Notes: generated by a model from the letters alone, not told the origin. A DNA stretch of 64,000 bases from an uncultured Desulfobacter sp. (GCF_963666675.1 NZ_OY762929.1:372001-436000); one strand, 5' to 3'; shown: positions 17,981 to 27,064, counted from the first letter of the stretch. Program-made: numbers and translations.

Positions 17981-18074
17981 AAACAGCCATGGGCTGACCT
18001 GACATATCAGCACTGAGGTGCAGCCCACAACGAATGTTGAAAAAACTCAGTAACTTACTGAGCTCTTTCATATA
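17981..18074 (+). repeat. Dispersed ~95-bp repeat, copy 1
   Basis: Begins AAACAGCCATGGGCTG and ends CTCTTTCATATAA. It has a stem GGGCTG (17991-17996) with CAGCCC (18021-18026). The core CCCACAACGAA follows the stem in this copy and in copy 2. The copy is joined directly to copy 2. Confidence 0.8.
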
Positions 18075-18170
18075 ACGGCCATGGGCCGAGCCAGGTCTAT
18101 CATGACCCAGGCTTCGACCCACAACGAAGAATGAAAAAATTCAATAAGTTATCAAACTCTTTCATATAAA
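18074..18170 (+). repeat. Dispersed ~95-bp repeat, copy 2
   Basis: Begins AACGGCCATGGGCCGA and ends CTCTTTCATATAA. The stem is now GGGCCGAGCC (18083-18092) with GGCTTCGACCC (18110-18120). Both arms differ from copy 1 but still pair, which suggests selection on an RNA or DNA hairpin. The flanks (ACAACGAA, ATGAAAAAATTCA) are conserved. Confidence 0.82.
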
Positions 18171-18405
18171 AAGGGCTACCGATTTAAGCCGGGACACTTT
18201 TTGTAACAGGTCTCGCTTTTTTGATTAAAAAACTGGACATTTGATTCCGTATATTAAATAGAACCCTCACAGGTATTAAAATAATAAGCTAATTGTGGAG
18301 TTCTGATATTGCGCCTTACACCTAAACTCTGTAAAAATAGTGGGTGATCGTTATGGCTGCATCGATAACAAAAGAGAAGGATGATAACTCAATGCCGGAC
18401 AGGGC

Positions 18406-19452
18406 ATGATGGATTGGGGTGAAAAAAAAATTGCGGTATGGGTGCTGACACCCCATGGGATAACCCTGGCCGACCAGGTGGCACAGGCGCTTCCCCATTC
18501 GGATTTGTTTGCTTCGCAAAAGCTTGGGCCGGACAGCCCCTATACCGGGTTCTCTTCGTTGGCCAAGTCCCTGGCACGGGTCTGGGACCATTATGACGCC
18601 CACTACTTTATTATGGCCACGGGGATTGTCGTACGCACCATTGCCCCATTAATCCACGATAAAACAAAAGATCCGGCCGTGGTGTGCGGTGATGAGGCCG
18701 GCTGTTTTGTTATCAGTCTGGTCTCGGGCCATATCGGCGGGGCCAATGAACTGGCCGGAACGCTTTCGGGTATATTGGGGGCAACCCCTGTGATCACAAC
18801 ATCCACGGATGTCAACCAGGTGCCGGCCATTGATGTGATTGCCCGGGACCGGGGGCTGTATATTGAAAATAAACAGTGCATAAAACATGTGAGTATGGCC
18901 TTTATCAAAGGAGAACCCCTGCCGGTCCACGACCCGTTTAATCTGGTATTGCCCCACCTGCCGTCTTCACTGGTAGATGATTCTGACGTGTTTACAGCGG
19001 ATAAGCCCGGCATATGGGCGGATTACACGGTCCATACTCTTCCGGAAAAAGTGCTGGTGTTGCGGCCCAGGGTGCTGGTGGCGGGTATGGGATGCCGACG
19101 GGGGGTCACCCGGCAGGAACTGGAAGATCATTTACGTCAGGTGCTTCAGGCCCGCAGGATCAGTGTGAACAGCTTGTCCAAAATTGTGTCTGTGGATCTT
19201 AAAGCCGATGAGCCGGGGCTTTTGGAACTTGCCGAAATTTTAAACCTGCCCATTGAATTTTACACAAGAGAGCAACTGGACCAGGTAGAGACCGTACCCA
19301 ACCCCTCTTTTCTGGTGAATAAACATATAGGGGTAAAAAGCGTATGCGAAGCGGCAGCCATGCTGGCAACAGGCAGAGCGGATTTGTTGATACCGAAAAC
19401 GGCCGGCCGGACGGTCACCCTTGCCCTGGCGGCAATGCCCTTTACTTCATAG
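18406..19452 (+). CDS. cbiG: Cobalt-precorrin-5A hydrolase (CbiG)
   Basis: A 348-residue CbiG, which opens the delta-lactone ring of cobalt-precorrin-5A and releases acetaldehyde in the anaerobic route. The N-terminal domain has VWVLTPHGITLADQVA, the middle shows MATGIVVRTIAPLI and SGHIGGANELA, and the C-terminal domain begins VAGMGCRRGVT and ends LLIPKTAGRTVTLALA; all are family hallmarks. Its presence shows the anaerobic (early cobalt insertion) route despite Cob-style names for neighbours. It restarts the cobalamin block after the Sia-RiPP block, on the same strand as cobM. Confidence 0.92.
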   Translation: MMDWGEKKIAVWVLTPHGITLADQVAQALPHSDLFASQKLGPDSPYTGFSSLAKSLARVWDHYDAHYFIMATGIVVRTIAPLIHDKTKDPAVVCGDEAGCFVISLVSGHIGGANELAGTLSGILGATPVITTSTDVNQVPAIDVIARDRGLYIENKQCIKHVSMAFIKGEPLPVHDPFNLVLPHLPSSLVDDSDVFTADKPGIWADYTVHTLPEKVLVLRPRVLVAGMGCRRGVTRQELEDHLRQVLQARRISVNSLSKIVSVDLKADEPGLLELAEILNLPIEFYTREQLDQVETVPNPSFLVNKHIGVKSVCEAAAMLATGRADLLIPKTAGRTVTLALAAMPFTS

Positions 19453-19499
19453 AAACAGGTGCCTGCGGTTTAAATCCTTGAGATACAGGGCAAAACACT

Positions 19500-20810
19500 A
19501 TGTTTAAATTCATCGTCAAAGGTTTTCTTTTTTTATTTGTTCTTGCAATGGTCGCCTGTCCGGCTCTTTTTGTCTTTGGTGTGATTGATAAACATCCTGC
19601 TGTAGGTAAACCGCCTGAGCTGTCATTTGATCAGGTCAAGCGCATGGAGCAACTGGTTCGCTTGTATAAACCGTACTCCATGTCGGTCAAGCAGTCCCGG
19701 CGGGTGAAGATTTCAGAACAGGACTTAAATCTACTGGCAACTTACGGTGCCTGTCAGTTTGTTGAATATGTTGCGGTTTTCCCCCGAATCCGTTTGGCGG
19801 ATTCCTCGATAAATATCCGTGCCGCAGTAAAGATACCCCGGACCCCTTTTGGGGAATATGTCAACACGGCATGTGTCCTGGAGCCGGAAAACGGTAGGCT
19901 CCGGATAGGTTCCATCCGTGCAGGTTCCATTCGGGTGCCCGGAACGCTGATTACAACTGCTTTGTCCTATTTGGGACAGACCCTGCTTGCCCCGGATGAC
20001 TATAAATTGATTTTGCAGATCCTGGAGGCCGTTCATTCGGTTGCAATCGGTCCACAGCAGTTGCGCTTTACCTATGACTGGAACCCGGATGACATAAACC
20101 GGCTGCATGAAAGTCAAAAATCCATGCTCATTGCCCCGGAGCATCAATATCGTTTGATTGTCTACACCAATGCCCTGACCGAAATATGCCGTATCTTTAA
20201 AGAACATGGCGTGAAAAACGTCAGCATGGTACGGGTGATCCGGCCGTTGTTCAAACTGGCTTTGGCCCAGAGTAAGGTGTCAAAAGAACCGGTTGAAGAA
20301 AACAGTGCGCTGCTGCAGGCCATCTCTCTATTCTGCCTTGGCCGGGGGGTGGAACATTTCGTAAGCAAGGAGCGCGCCTTAGACGTCAAACCGCCTGAAC
20401 GTATCACTTTAACCCTTTGGGGCAGGCAGGATCTGGTCAAACATTTTTTTGTCTCTGCCGGGATCGCCGTGTCCGGGGGAACCAATCTGAGCAATTTTGC
20501 AGGGCTTGCCAAAGAGGTGAATGATTCCGGGGGCGGCAGCGGATTCAGCTTTGCCGACCTGGCCGCAGACCGGGCCGGTGTCCGCTTTGCCGAACTTGCC
20601 ACAGGCTCTGCTCGAAAGGCATCCGCAGTACAGCAGACAATGGCAACCGTCAAAACCGAAGACCAGTTTATGCCCCGGATTGATAATCTGCCCGAAGGGA
20701 TCATGGAGCTTCAGTTTAAAAAACGGTATTCTGATTTTGACTCAACCGCCTATAGATTGGTTGAAGATGAGATTGCCCGGCGCATTAATGCCTGTCCGGT
20801 CTATCAATAG
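19500..20810 (+). CDS. Membrane-anchored protein of unknown function inside the cobalamin block
   Basis: A 436-residue protein with one N-terminal hydrophobic segment (about residues 5-28, FLFLFVLAMVACPALFVFG) and otherwise soluble, so it is probably anchored in the inner membrane facing the periplasm. I recognise no domain. A Gly/Ala/Ser-rich stretch (about 340-385) that resembles a flexible linker is followed by a ~50-residue tail. It lies 47 bases after cbiG and 40 bases before cobJ, all on one strand, so it is probably co-transcribed with cobalamin genes. That context is the only hint to function. Confidence 0.8.
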   Translation: MFKFIVKGFLFLFVLAMVACPALFVFGVIDKHPAVGKPPELSFDQVKRMEQLVRLYKPYSMSVKQSRRVKISEQDLNLLATYGACQFVEYVAVFPRIRLADSSINIRAAVKIPRTPFGEYVNTACVLEPENGRLRIGSIRAGSIRVPGTLITTALSYLGQTLLAPDDYKLILQILEAVHSVAIGPQQLRFTYDWNPDDINRLHESQKSMLIAPEHQYRLIVYTNALTEICRIFKEHGVKNVSMVRVIRPLFKLALAQSKVSKEPVEENSALLQAISLFCLGRGVEHFVSKERALDVKPPERITLTLWGRQDLVKHFFVSAGIAVSGGTNLSNFAGLAKEVNDSGGGSGFSFADLAADRAGVRFAELATGSARKASAVQQTMATVKTEDQFMPRIDNLPEGIMELQFKKRYSDFDSTAYRLVEDEIARRINACPVYQ

Positions 20811-20850
20811 GCGGGCAGGAAAATAAAAAACAGATGGGAGTAAAGAACAT

Positions 20851-21627
20851 ATGCAGCAAAGCAACACCCTTTATATTGTAGGCACAGGGCCCGGAAAGGT
20901 CGATCACATGTCCGATCGGGCACGTCAGGTGCTGGCCGTCTGCGATATTGTGGTGGGGTACAAGACCTATCTTGAATTGATTGCCGATGTGATCAAGGAC
21001 AAAAAAACATTGACCACGGGCATGACCAAGGAGGTGGACCGGGTCCAGGTCGCCATCGATGCCGCCCTTGACGGTCAGGCCTGTGCCCTGGTCTCCGGCG
21101 GTGATGCCGGTATCTATGCCATGGCCGGTCTGGTTTTAGAAATGCTCGCCGTGAAAAAGATTGCCTGCAATACCGGTGAGACGGGCAGCCTGTGTGTGGA
21201 GGTGGTGCCGGGTATCCCGGCCCTTGCCGCCGGTGCAGCGCTTCTGGGTGCACCGTTAACCCATGATTTTGCAACCGTCAGCCTGAGCGATCTGCTTACC
21301 CCATGGGAGATAATTGAAAAGCGCCTGGATGCGGCGGCCTCTGCTGATTTTGTGATCAATATATACAATCCAAAAAGCAAAAAGCGCGACTGGCAGATCA
21401 GCCGGGCCATGGAAATTATTCTGAAACACCGGGCCGGTACCACCCCGGTGGGTATCGTCACCGGCGCCATGCGGGACAACCAGAAGGTGGCGTTGTGTGC
21501 CCTTAAAGATTTGGATAAGGCCGACGTGGGCATGCAGAGTATCGTGATCGTGGGAAACAGTACCACATTTGTTTACAATGATCTGATGATCACCCCCCGG
21601 GGATACAGCAAAAAGTACGACATATGA
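20851..21627 (+). CDS. cobJ: Precorrin-3B C17-methyltransferase (CobJ/CbiH)
   Basis: A 258-residue tetrapyrrole methylase for ring contraction and C17 methylation. It has YIVGTGPGKVDHMSDRAR and VVGYKTYLELI at the N-terminus, then VSGGDAGIYAMAGLV and VVPGIPALAAGAALLGAP, and the C-terminal NPKSKKRDWQI and IVIVGNSTT, all typical of CobJ/CbiH. GGGAG lies upstream of the start. It overlaps cobQ by four bases (ATGA), so translation is coupled. Confidence 0.95.
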   Translation: MQQSNTLYIVGTGPGKVDHMSDRARQVLAVCDIVVGYKTYLELIADVIKDKKTLTTGMTKEVDRVQVAIDAALDGQACALVSGGDAGIYAMAGLVLEMLAVKKIACNTGETGSLCVEVVPGIPALAAGAALLGAPLTHDFATVSLSDLLTPWEIIEKRLDAAASADFVINIYNPKSKKRDWQISRAMEIILKHRAGTTPVGIVTGAMRDNQKVALCALKDLDKADVGMQSIVIVGNSTTFVYNDLMITPRGYSKKYDI

Positions 21628-23156
21628 ATGCTGAAATAAAACAGGCCAAATGTATTGCCGCCCTAGGAACAGGGTCCGATGTTGGCAAAAGCGTGGTTGC
21701 CACAGCCCTTTGCCGGATCTTTTGCGAGCGAGGGTATAAAGTGGCCCCCTATAAAGCCCAGAACATGTCTAATAATTCCGGTGTCACCCCGGAAGGCCTT
21801 GAAATGGGCCGGGCCCAGATTGTCCAGGCTGAAGCCGCCCGCATTGCCCCCCATGTGGACATGAATCCGGTGCTGCTCAAGCCTGTCACCCAGGTCGGCT
21901 CCCAGGTGGTGCTGCTGGGCAAGGTGCATAAAGATCTGTCCGCGGCACAATATCACCGGGAAAAGGAAAAACTTTGGGATACCGCCTGTGGTGCCCTGGA
22001 TCGCCTGCGTGCCGCCAATGATGTGGTGGTATTGGAAGGAGCGGGTTCCTGCGCGGAAGTTAATCTTATGCCAAGGGATATCGTAAATTTGAAAATGGCC
22101 GCCTATGCCAAGGCGCCGGTAATTCTCACCGCCGACATCGACCGGGGCGGCGTGTTCGCCCAGATCGTGGGGACCCTGGCATGCCTGAACAAGGCCGAGC
22201 AGGATCTCATCGCAGGTTTTGTCATCAATCGGTTCCGGGGCGATATCGCGTTGTTCAAAGATGGGGTGGAGTGGATTGAGAAAAAGACCGGTAAACCGGT
22301 GTTTGGCGTGTTGCCCTGGATTGACCACCATATCCCCAATGAAGACTCGGTGGTGATTGAGCGTCCCGAGGCTAAAACTGATCCTATAAAAATCCCCACG
22401 GTGCTGGTGGTGCGTACTCCCCATATCTCCAATTTTACCGATTTTGACACCCTGTTTCAGGTGGACGGATTGGCGGTGGATTTTGTTGAGCGTCCAGTTG
22501 AGCATCTAAGGGATTTGTCCGCCTATAAAGCCGTCATCCTGCCCGGCTCCAAGAGCACCCGCAGCGATTTGAACTGGCTTGCCAGAACCGGATGGGCCGC
22601 CAAGATTCAAGCCTACGTTAAAGACGGCGGCCATGTTTTGGGTATTTGCGGCGGCTACCAGATGCTGGGTACAAAAGTTCGTGATCCCCACGGCCTTGAA
22701 GGCCCCCCGGGTGATACGGATGGGCTGGGGCTTCTCTTGCTTGAAACGGTGCTTAAAGCGCCCAAAACCACGACCATATCCCGGTTTGAATGGGATGGCG
22801 TCCCGGGTCTTGGGTATGAAATCCACATGGGCCGGACAGCGTCCGCCGACCGGATTTCTTCGGGCAAGAAGTCCAATGACGGCCTGTTACGCGTTAAAGA
22901 GAGAAATCAGCAAGCGTGCACCGATTTTGACGGGGCCATCGCCAACTTGGGCCGGGTCATGGGCACATACATGCACGGCTTTTTTGACTCAGCCCCCATC
23001 CTGAAAAAATGGCTTTCACTGTTGGGCCTAAATGAACTTGATCCACCTGTCGCCTGCGGCTTGCAGGGCCGGGACAGGCAATACGACATGCTGGCCCGGC
23101 ATTTTGAGAAATATGTGGATGTCCCAGGTATTTTAAAGTTCACGAACCTGGATTGA
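21624..23156 (+). CDS. cobQ: Cobyric acid synthase (CobQ/CbiP)
   Basis: A 510-residue amidotransferase that amidates four side chains of adenosyl-cobyrinic acid diamide with glutamine and ATP. The N-terminal ATPase begins LGTGSDVGKSVVATALCR (P-loop variant) and contains KAQNMSNNSG. The C-terminal class I glutaminase-like domain has the nucleophile Cys in ILGICGGYQMLG-like GHVLGICGGYQ and the His in MGTYMHGFF. It is normal in length and ends the second cob block. Repeat copy 3 lies about 115 bases downstream. Confidence 0.95.
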   Translation: MNAEIKQAKCIAALGTGSDVGKSVVATALCRIFCERGYKVAPYKAQNMSNNSGVTPEGLEMGRAQIVQAEAARIAPHVDMNPVLLKPVTQVGSQVVLLGKVHKDLSAAQYHREKEKLWDTACGALDRLRAANDVVVLEGAGSCAEVNLMPRDIVNLKMAAYAKAPVILTADIDRGGVFAQIVGTLACLNKAEQDLIAGFVINRFRGDIALFKDGVEWIEKKTGKPVFGVLPWIDHHIPNEDSVVIERPEAKTDPIKIPTVLVVRTPHISNFTDFDTLFQVDGLAVDFVERPVEHLRDLSAYKAVILPGSKSTRSDLNWLARTGWAAKIQAYVKDGGHVLGICGGYQMLGTKVRDPHGLEGPPGDTDGLGLLLLETVLKAPKTTTISRFEWDGVPGLGYEIHMGRTASADRISSGKKSNDGLLRVKERNQQACTDFDGAIANLGRVMGTYMHGFFDSAPILKKWLSLLGLNELDPPVACGLQGRDRQYDMLARHFEKYVDVPGILKFTNLD

Positions 23157-23270
23157 GATAGTTATCTTTCTAAACTTAACTTATATGAAGCGATAGTGTA
23201 TAAAAGACTTAATAGGTATTGCTTCCCAACCCAGGCAGACTTTATTTTTTATCCAAACGATACGGATACA

Positions 23271-23363
23271 AACGGCCATGGGCCGACCCGGTCTATCAAC
23301 ACCCAGGTTCGCCCACAACAGACCATGAAAGAAACTTAGTCACTGATTGGTACTCTCATATAA
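23271..23363 (+). repeat. Dispersed ~95-bp repeat, copy 3
   Basis: Begins AACGGCCATGGGCCGA, like copy 2, and ends ACTCTCATATAAG. It has GGGCCGACC with GGTTCGCCC as the partly paired stem and keeps the CCCACAAC motif. It lies between cobQ and the pentapeptide gene and ends directly at that gene's start region, 5.2 kb from the other copies. Confidence 0.8.
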
Positions 23364-23364
23364 G

Positions 23365-24456
23365 ATGGGCAATGAAACCATGTCGATTTCGCAAGAGGAG
23401 ATCATCGCTTTAAGGCAGCGATGGCTGGAGACGGATTTAGAGTCCGGAACTTCCCGCCGGGCCGTCATGATACGCCAACTCAAGGAGACCTGTCCCATTG
23501 GAAGGCGCGACCGTCCATTGAAGCTGGATTTGCGTGGCATTGATTTGAGCAACCAGGACTTGTCTAATATGGATTTTTCCGGGTATGACTTGTCCTATGC
23601 CGTCATGAACCGGGTGGATTTAAGCCGCTCCACTTTAAGTTACGGGCGGTTGAGCGGGGTCAGCCTGGAAAAGGCGGTTCTGGATGAGTGCGAATTTATG
23701 GGGGTGGATCTCTCCCATGGCGGCCTGAACGAGTGTCAGGCAAGCCACTGCGGGTTCGGCGGGGCGGATCTTTCCCATGCTTCCATGATTAATGCGAACT
23801 TGAGCCATGCTGTGTTCAGTCGCTCCAAGCTGTGCTCGGCCGATCTCAGGGCTTCGGACCTGACCGGGGCCAGGGTGTCCGAAGCAGATCTGAGTTGTGC
23901 CGTATTCACCCGAGCCAGCCTCTGTGATGCTGATCTCAAGCACAGCAACCTGGACCATACCCTGTTCAACCTGGCCGATATGAGACGATGTCGTCTTCTG
24001 GGGGTTAAAAATTTTAAAAAAGCCGATTGGGTGGGTGCCGATATTAGGGATATGGATCTGAGGGGGGCTTACCTGGTCCGTCGGCATATCTCTGACGAGA
24101 ACTATCTATTTGAGTTTAAAAGTCAGAGCCGGGCGCACAAGATGATCTACTGGATCTGGTGGTTTACCTCGGACTGCGGCCGGTCGCTTCTGCGCTGGCT
24201 GATCTGGCTGGTGACGGCAACCCTTGGCTTCGGCCTGATTTACACACAGGTGGCCATTGATTACGGGGATTATCGAACCTGGTTTTCTCCCATTTACTTC
24301 AGTTTTGTTACCCTGACCACTTTGGGCTACGGGGATGCGGTGCCCATGTCCCTCATCGCCCAGATTGTGGTCTCCCTCCAGGCGGTCACCGGATACATGG
24401 GGCTGGGGGGATTGTTGAGCATCCTTGGCAATAAAATGGCACGTCGTGCTGAATGA
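23365..24456 (+). CDS. Pentapeptide-repeat protein fused to a two-helix K+-channel-like pore
   Basis: About 363 residues. Residues ~60-230 are pentapeptide repeats, visible as ADLSH, DLSRS, NLSHA and similar units, which fold into a right-handed beta helix. The C-terminal ~100 residues have two membrane helices around the pore loop FVTLTTLGYGDAVPMS, where TLGYGD matches the K+ selectivity filter TVGYGD (Ion_trans_2 family). The beta helix would lie in the cytoplasm as a gating or scaffold domain. The start could be ATG 23365 or 23380, and neither has a strong ribosome site; the upstream repeat copy ends one base before 23365. The next gene starts 11 bases after the stop. Confidence 0.85.
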   Translation: MGNETMSISQEEIIALRQRWLETDLESGTSRRAVMIRQLKETCPIGRRDRPLKLDLRGIDLSNQDLSNMDFSGYDLSYAVMNRVDLSRSTLSYGRLSGVSLEKAVLDECEFMGVDLSHGGLNECQASHCGFGGADLSHASMINANLSHAVFSRSKLCSADLRASDLTGARVSEADLSCAVFTRASLCDADLKHSNLDHTLFNLADMRRCRLLGVKNFKKADWVGADIRDMDLRGAYLVRRHISDENYLFEFKSQSRAHKMIYWIWWFTSDCGRSLLRWLIWLVTATLGFGLIYTQVAIDYGDYRTWFSPIYFSFVTLTTLGYGDAVPMSLIAQIVVSLQAVTGYMGLGGLLSILGNKMARRAE

Positions 24457-24467
24457 GGTAGGTTTAA

Positions 24468-25316
24468 ATGTTCTCTTTTTTTAAGAAAAAAACCAGTCCC
24501 AAGTCTGAGTTGAAAAAAATACTCAAGGGGTATGAATTACCCTCTTTCCCTGCCGTGGTGATGCAGATTTTGCAGAAGATCAGAAGCCCTTATTCCTCAG
24601 CCGCCACCATTGCAGAATCCCTGGCCCTGGATCCGGGGATTTCGGTTAAAGTGCTGGGAATCGCCAACTCGGCAGCTTTTTCACCCACCAAGAAGGTGGA
24701 GAACCTGACCCAGGCCGTTGCTCTAGTGGGGATTTCCCAGCTGGAGTCTCTGGTTCTGGGGGTTGGGGTGGCCCAAAGCATGCCCAGACAGAACTGCCAG
24801 TGGCATGATCCGGCCTTGTTCTGGCTGGCTTCTGCCAAACGGGCTGTATTGGCCAGCGACCTTGCCCGGTACCTGTGCCCAGCCAAGGAGTCTGAATGTT
24901 TTACTGCAGCCTTTCTCCAGGACCTTGCTCTGCCTTTTTTGGCCTGTCATCGCAGTAAAGACTATGATGCCATTTTTGAAAAGTGGCATCTTGAGGGCGG
25001 CGATCTGGCAGAACTTGAGCTGGAAAAATTGTCCTGGGATCACACCGAGGTGGCGTCCTGGATCTGCGCGGAGTGGGGACTGCCCGAAAACATTGCTGCA
25101 GCCATCCGGGGCCATCATGGCGCTGTAGTTCAGGATCACCAGGCCCTGGGACCGGTTCGTCTGGCGGCCATCCTCAGGGAGGATGATGCCAATTCGGGCA
25201 TTGACGAACTCATTGAAACGGCCGCCACCCTCTACAGTCTAGAAGTTGAGAAGGTGGAGGCCATGGTTGCACCGGCCTTTGAAAAGGCCAAGGATCTGGC
25301 GAGAATGATTGTTTAA
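24468..25316 (+). CDS. HDOD-domain signalling protein
   Basis: A 282-residue protein with one HDOD domain (about residues 20-220): YELPSFPAVVMQILQ, LALDPGISVKVLGIANSA and VALVGISQLESLVLGVG are typical. The HD catalytic residues are not conserved (FLQDLALPFLACH), as is normal for HDOD proteins, which act by binding rather than hydrolysis. It follows the channel gene by 11 bases, so the two are probably co-transcribed and may work together. Confidence 0.88.
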   Translation: MFSFFKKKTSPKSELKKILKGYELPSFPAVVMQILQKIRSPYSSAATIAESLALDPGISVKVLGIANSAAFSPTKKVENLTQAVALVGISQLESLVLGVGVAQSMPRQNCQWHDPALFWLASAKRAVLASDLARYLCPAKESECFTAAFLQDLALPFLACHRSKDYDAIFEKWHLEGGDLAELELEKLSWDHTEVASWICAEWGLPENIAAAIRGHHGAVVQDHQALGPVRLAAILREDDANSGIDELIETAATLYSLEVEKVEAMVAPAFEKAKDLARMIV

Positions 25317-25416
25317 ATCTCAAGGTTTCTGTGAAAGTCACAATAGGTTGTAAGTTACTTTCATGTTTTGTCGGGGGAGATCCTGGGGCTGATAGACTGG
25401 GGTTGGCCCATGGCCG

Positions 25417-26136
25417 CTAATGGACAAAATATTGCACCCACAGGGCCGAAATCGGCATGGCAATCAAAAGGGACGGCAGCATGTTGGCAATTGGGAACGA
25501 GACAATCCCGCAGATTTGAAATCCGGTGGCAAACATGATCAGACCCCCGACAGCCGAAAAATCAGCGATCATGGCCGGCGTGGTCAATGGAAAAATCGTT
25601 GCGGCGCCTAGGAATAACCCCGTCTGAATGATAAATTGCGGGATCGCAAGGGTGGCCACCGGGAACCCCAAAGCGATGGCAAAAATGCCGGCGGTGAACA
25701 GATCAAGAAACGCTTTGACAATAAGCAGGGACGGATCTCCTGTCATGCCCTCCTGCATGGACCCGAAAACACCGGTGCCGCTGGCGCAGAACAGTACCAG
25801 GATGGCGATGAATTTCTCCATGTACTCTTCCTGGCTCAAACCATTTTGGGGTGGTGCCACCATTTTGTCGATCATTTGGCGGACAACACCGGCCACTTTC
25901 TCAATGCCTGTCTCCAGATGAAGCAGTTCTCCTAAAATATACCCCAGCAGCAGGGCAAGTATGGCAACCGGCAAAAATTTTACCTTGACCACCATGGCAA
26001 TACCAAGCCCCATGGATGCACACCCAAAAATCATGGGCATCCTGTGGCGCAGATCCTTGGATACCCGTTCACCCAATACCGCTCCGCTGAGACCCCCGAC
26101 AATCACCGCCGCACCATTAACAAAAGGACCAATCAT
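25417..26136 (-). CDS. DUF554 family inner-membrane protein
   Basis: A 239-residue multi-pass membrane protein with the family pattern GPFVNGAAVIVGGLSGAVLG at the N-terminus and FCASGTGVFGSMQEGMTGD in the middle, as in YqgA/YdfK-type DUF554 proteins of unknown transport function. It is a single gene, convergent with the HDOD gene. GAGTTTTG precedes the start. Confidence 0.85.
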   Translation of the reverse strand: MIGPFVNGAAVIVGGLSGAVLGERVSKDLRHRMPMIFGCASMGLGIAMVVKVKFLPVAILALLLGYILGELLHLETGIEKVAGVVRQMIDKMVAPPQNGLSQEEYMEKFIAILVLFCASGTGVFGSMQEGMTGDPSLLIVKAFLDLFTAGIFAIALGFPVATLAIPQFIIQTGLFLGAATIFPLTTPAMIADFSAVGGLIMFATGFQICGIVSFPIANMLPSLLIAMPISALWVQYFVH

Positions 26137-26204
26137 CTAACAAAACTCCTCGTTATTTTGCTGTTTTAAGATATTAGCCCTTGATGTTTATCAGTCGTGC
26201 AATC

Positions 26205-27062
26205 CTAAAGCAAGTTGTTACCGGCATACTTGTCCCCAAGCCATCTTTCCTGATACGCCCTGCGGGCAGACCATCCAACATCCTTTAAATACCATCCGTT
26301 CACCGAACCGCCCACGATGGCACCAACGGCTGGGATGAGCTGGAGAATTTTTCTTTTTGTCAGATTCAGCCCGATTGCCTTTGCGAGATGGTCAATGGCA
26401 ATGTCGGTATCTTTTTTGGTGATCGGTTTGTCTGGTGTTGATTTGGGCATATCATCCGGTGCCAATGCCGATGACGTTTCGGCGCCGGCCCTGACGGCAT
26501 GGAGGGTGTTGAGGGCAATCATTTTGTCGCCTATGGAATTGGCACTGGGAATGGCCAGAACCGCGAGAATAAAGAGTATGTCCTCATCGGTCTTTGGCTC
26601 GTATCCATAACACAGACCGATTTTATAAATGGTTCGCAACGCCAGGGTGACAGTTGCCGGGATATCCGCCGCCAGGGTGACCGCGCCGCCAAAGCCTGTG
26701 GCAATGCCGCCGGTTGTTGCAAGGCCGATGGCCCAGTGATGTACATTGGCGGCAAGTTTGTCCAGAAATGCCAGCTCTTTTTGCGAAAGTTCTTTGATTT
26801 CGGACACATTTGCCGATTTTTTAATATCACCGTCGGCGGTCAGTTTGTCTGCTGCCTTAATGGCTGCATAAACGGTGCTGCGGATGGCTTTTTCCGGAAT
26901 GAGTTTCTGGGTCAGCCAGGATACCGGCGTGAAAACTGTGCCCAGGGATTTGCTTATGACACTGGGCTCTTCGGTTCTCCATGCCTGGATGGCGGAAAGC
27001 TGTTCGGTTTCATATTCAGTCGGTTGGCGCGTCATTTTTTTGATTGGGTAACCTCCAGTCAT
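26205..27062 (-). CDS. EcsC family protein
   Basis: About 286 residues with EcsC features: VFTPVSWLTQKLIP, a central glycine-rich hydrophobic segment (ATTGGIATGFGGAVTLAADIPATV), and PAVGAIVGGSVNGWYL near the C-terminus. EcsC proteins are membrane-associated with an unclear role. The frame is open to 27137. I chose ATG 27062, three bases after the upstream stop; ATG 27035 is possible too and has GGAGG at an overlong distance. It ends the long minus-strand operon. Confidence 0.78.
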   Translation of the reverse strand: MTGGYPIKKMTRQPTEYETEQLSAIQAWRTEEPSVISKSLGTVFTPVSWLTQKLIPEKAIRSTVYAAIKAADKLTADGDIKKSANVSEIKELSQKELAFLDKLAANVHHWAIGLATTGGIATGFGGAVTLAADIPATVTLALRTIYKIGLCYGYEPKTDEDILFILAVLAIPSANSIGDKMIALNTLHAVRAGAETSSALAPDDMPKSTPDKPITKKDTDIAIDHLAKAIGLNLTKRKILQLIPAVGAIVGGSVNGWYLKDVGWSARRAYQERWLGDKYAGNNLL

Positions 27063-27064
27063 GG

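Larger units (their letters stand above)
17944..18405 (+). other. Intergenic region with two repeat copies
   Basis: The 462 bp between the YcaO gene and cbiG hold two tandem copies of a ~95-bp repeat (listed separately), then about 230 AT-rich bases that should contain the cbiG promoter. I see no cobalamin riboswitch core in it and no coding frame. Confidence 0.6.

Noticed and set aside
17981..18170. CRISPR array from tandem repeats
   Set aside because: Only two tandem units, directly joined, of about 95 bp; no short repeats with unique spacers and no cas genes.
17944..18405. Cobalamin riboswitch before cbiG
   Set aside because: The conserved GCCACTG core was not found. The structured sequence here is the dispersed repeat.
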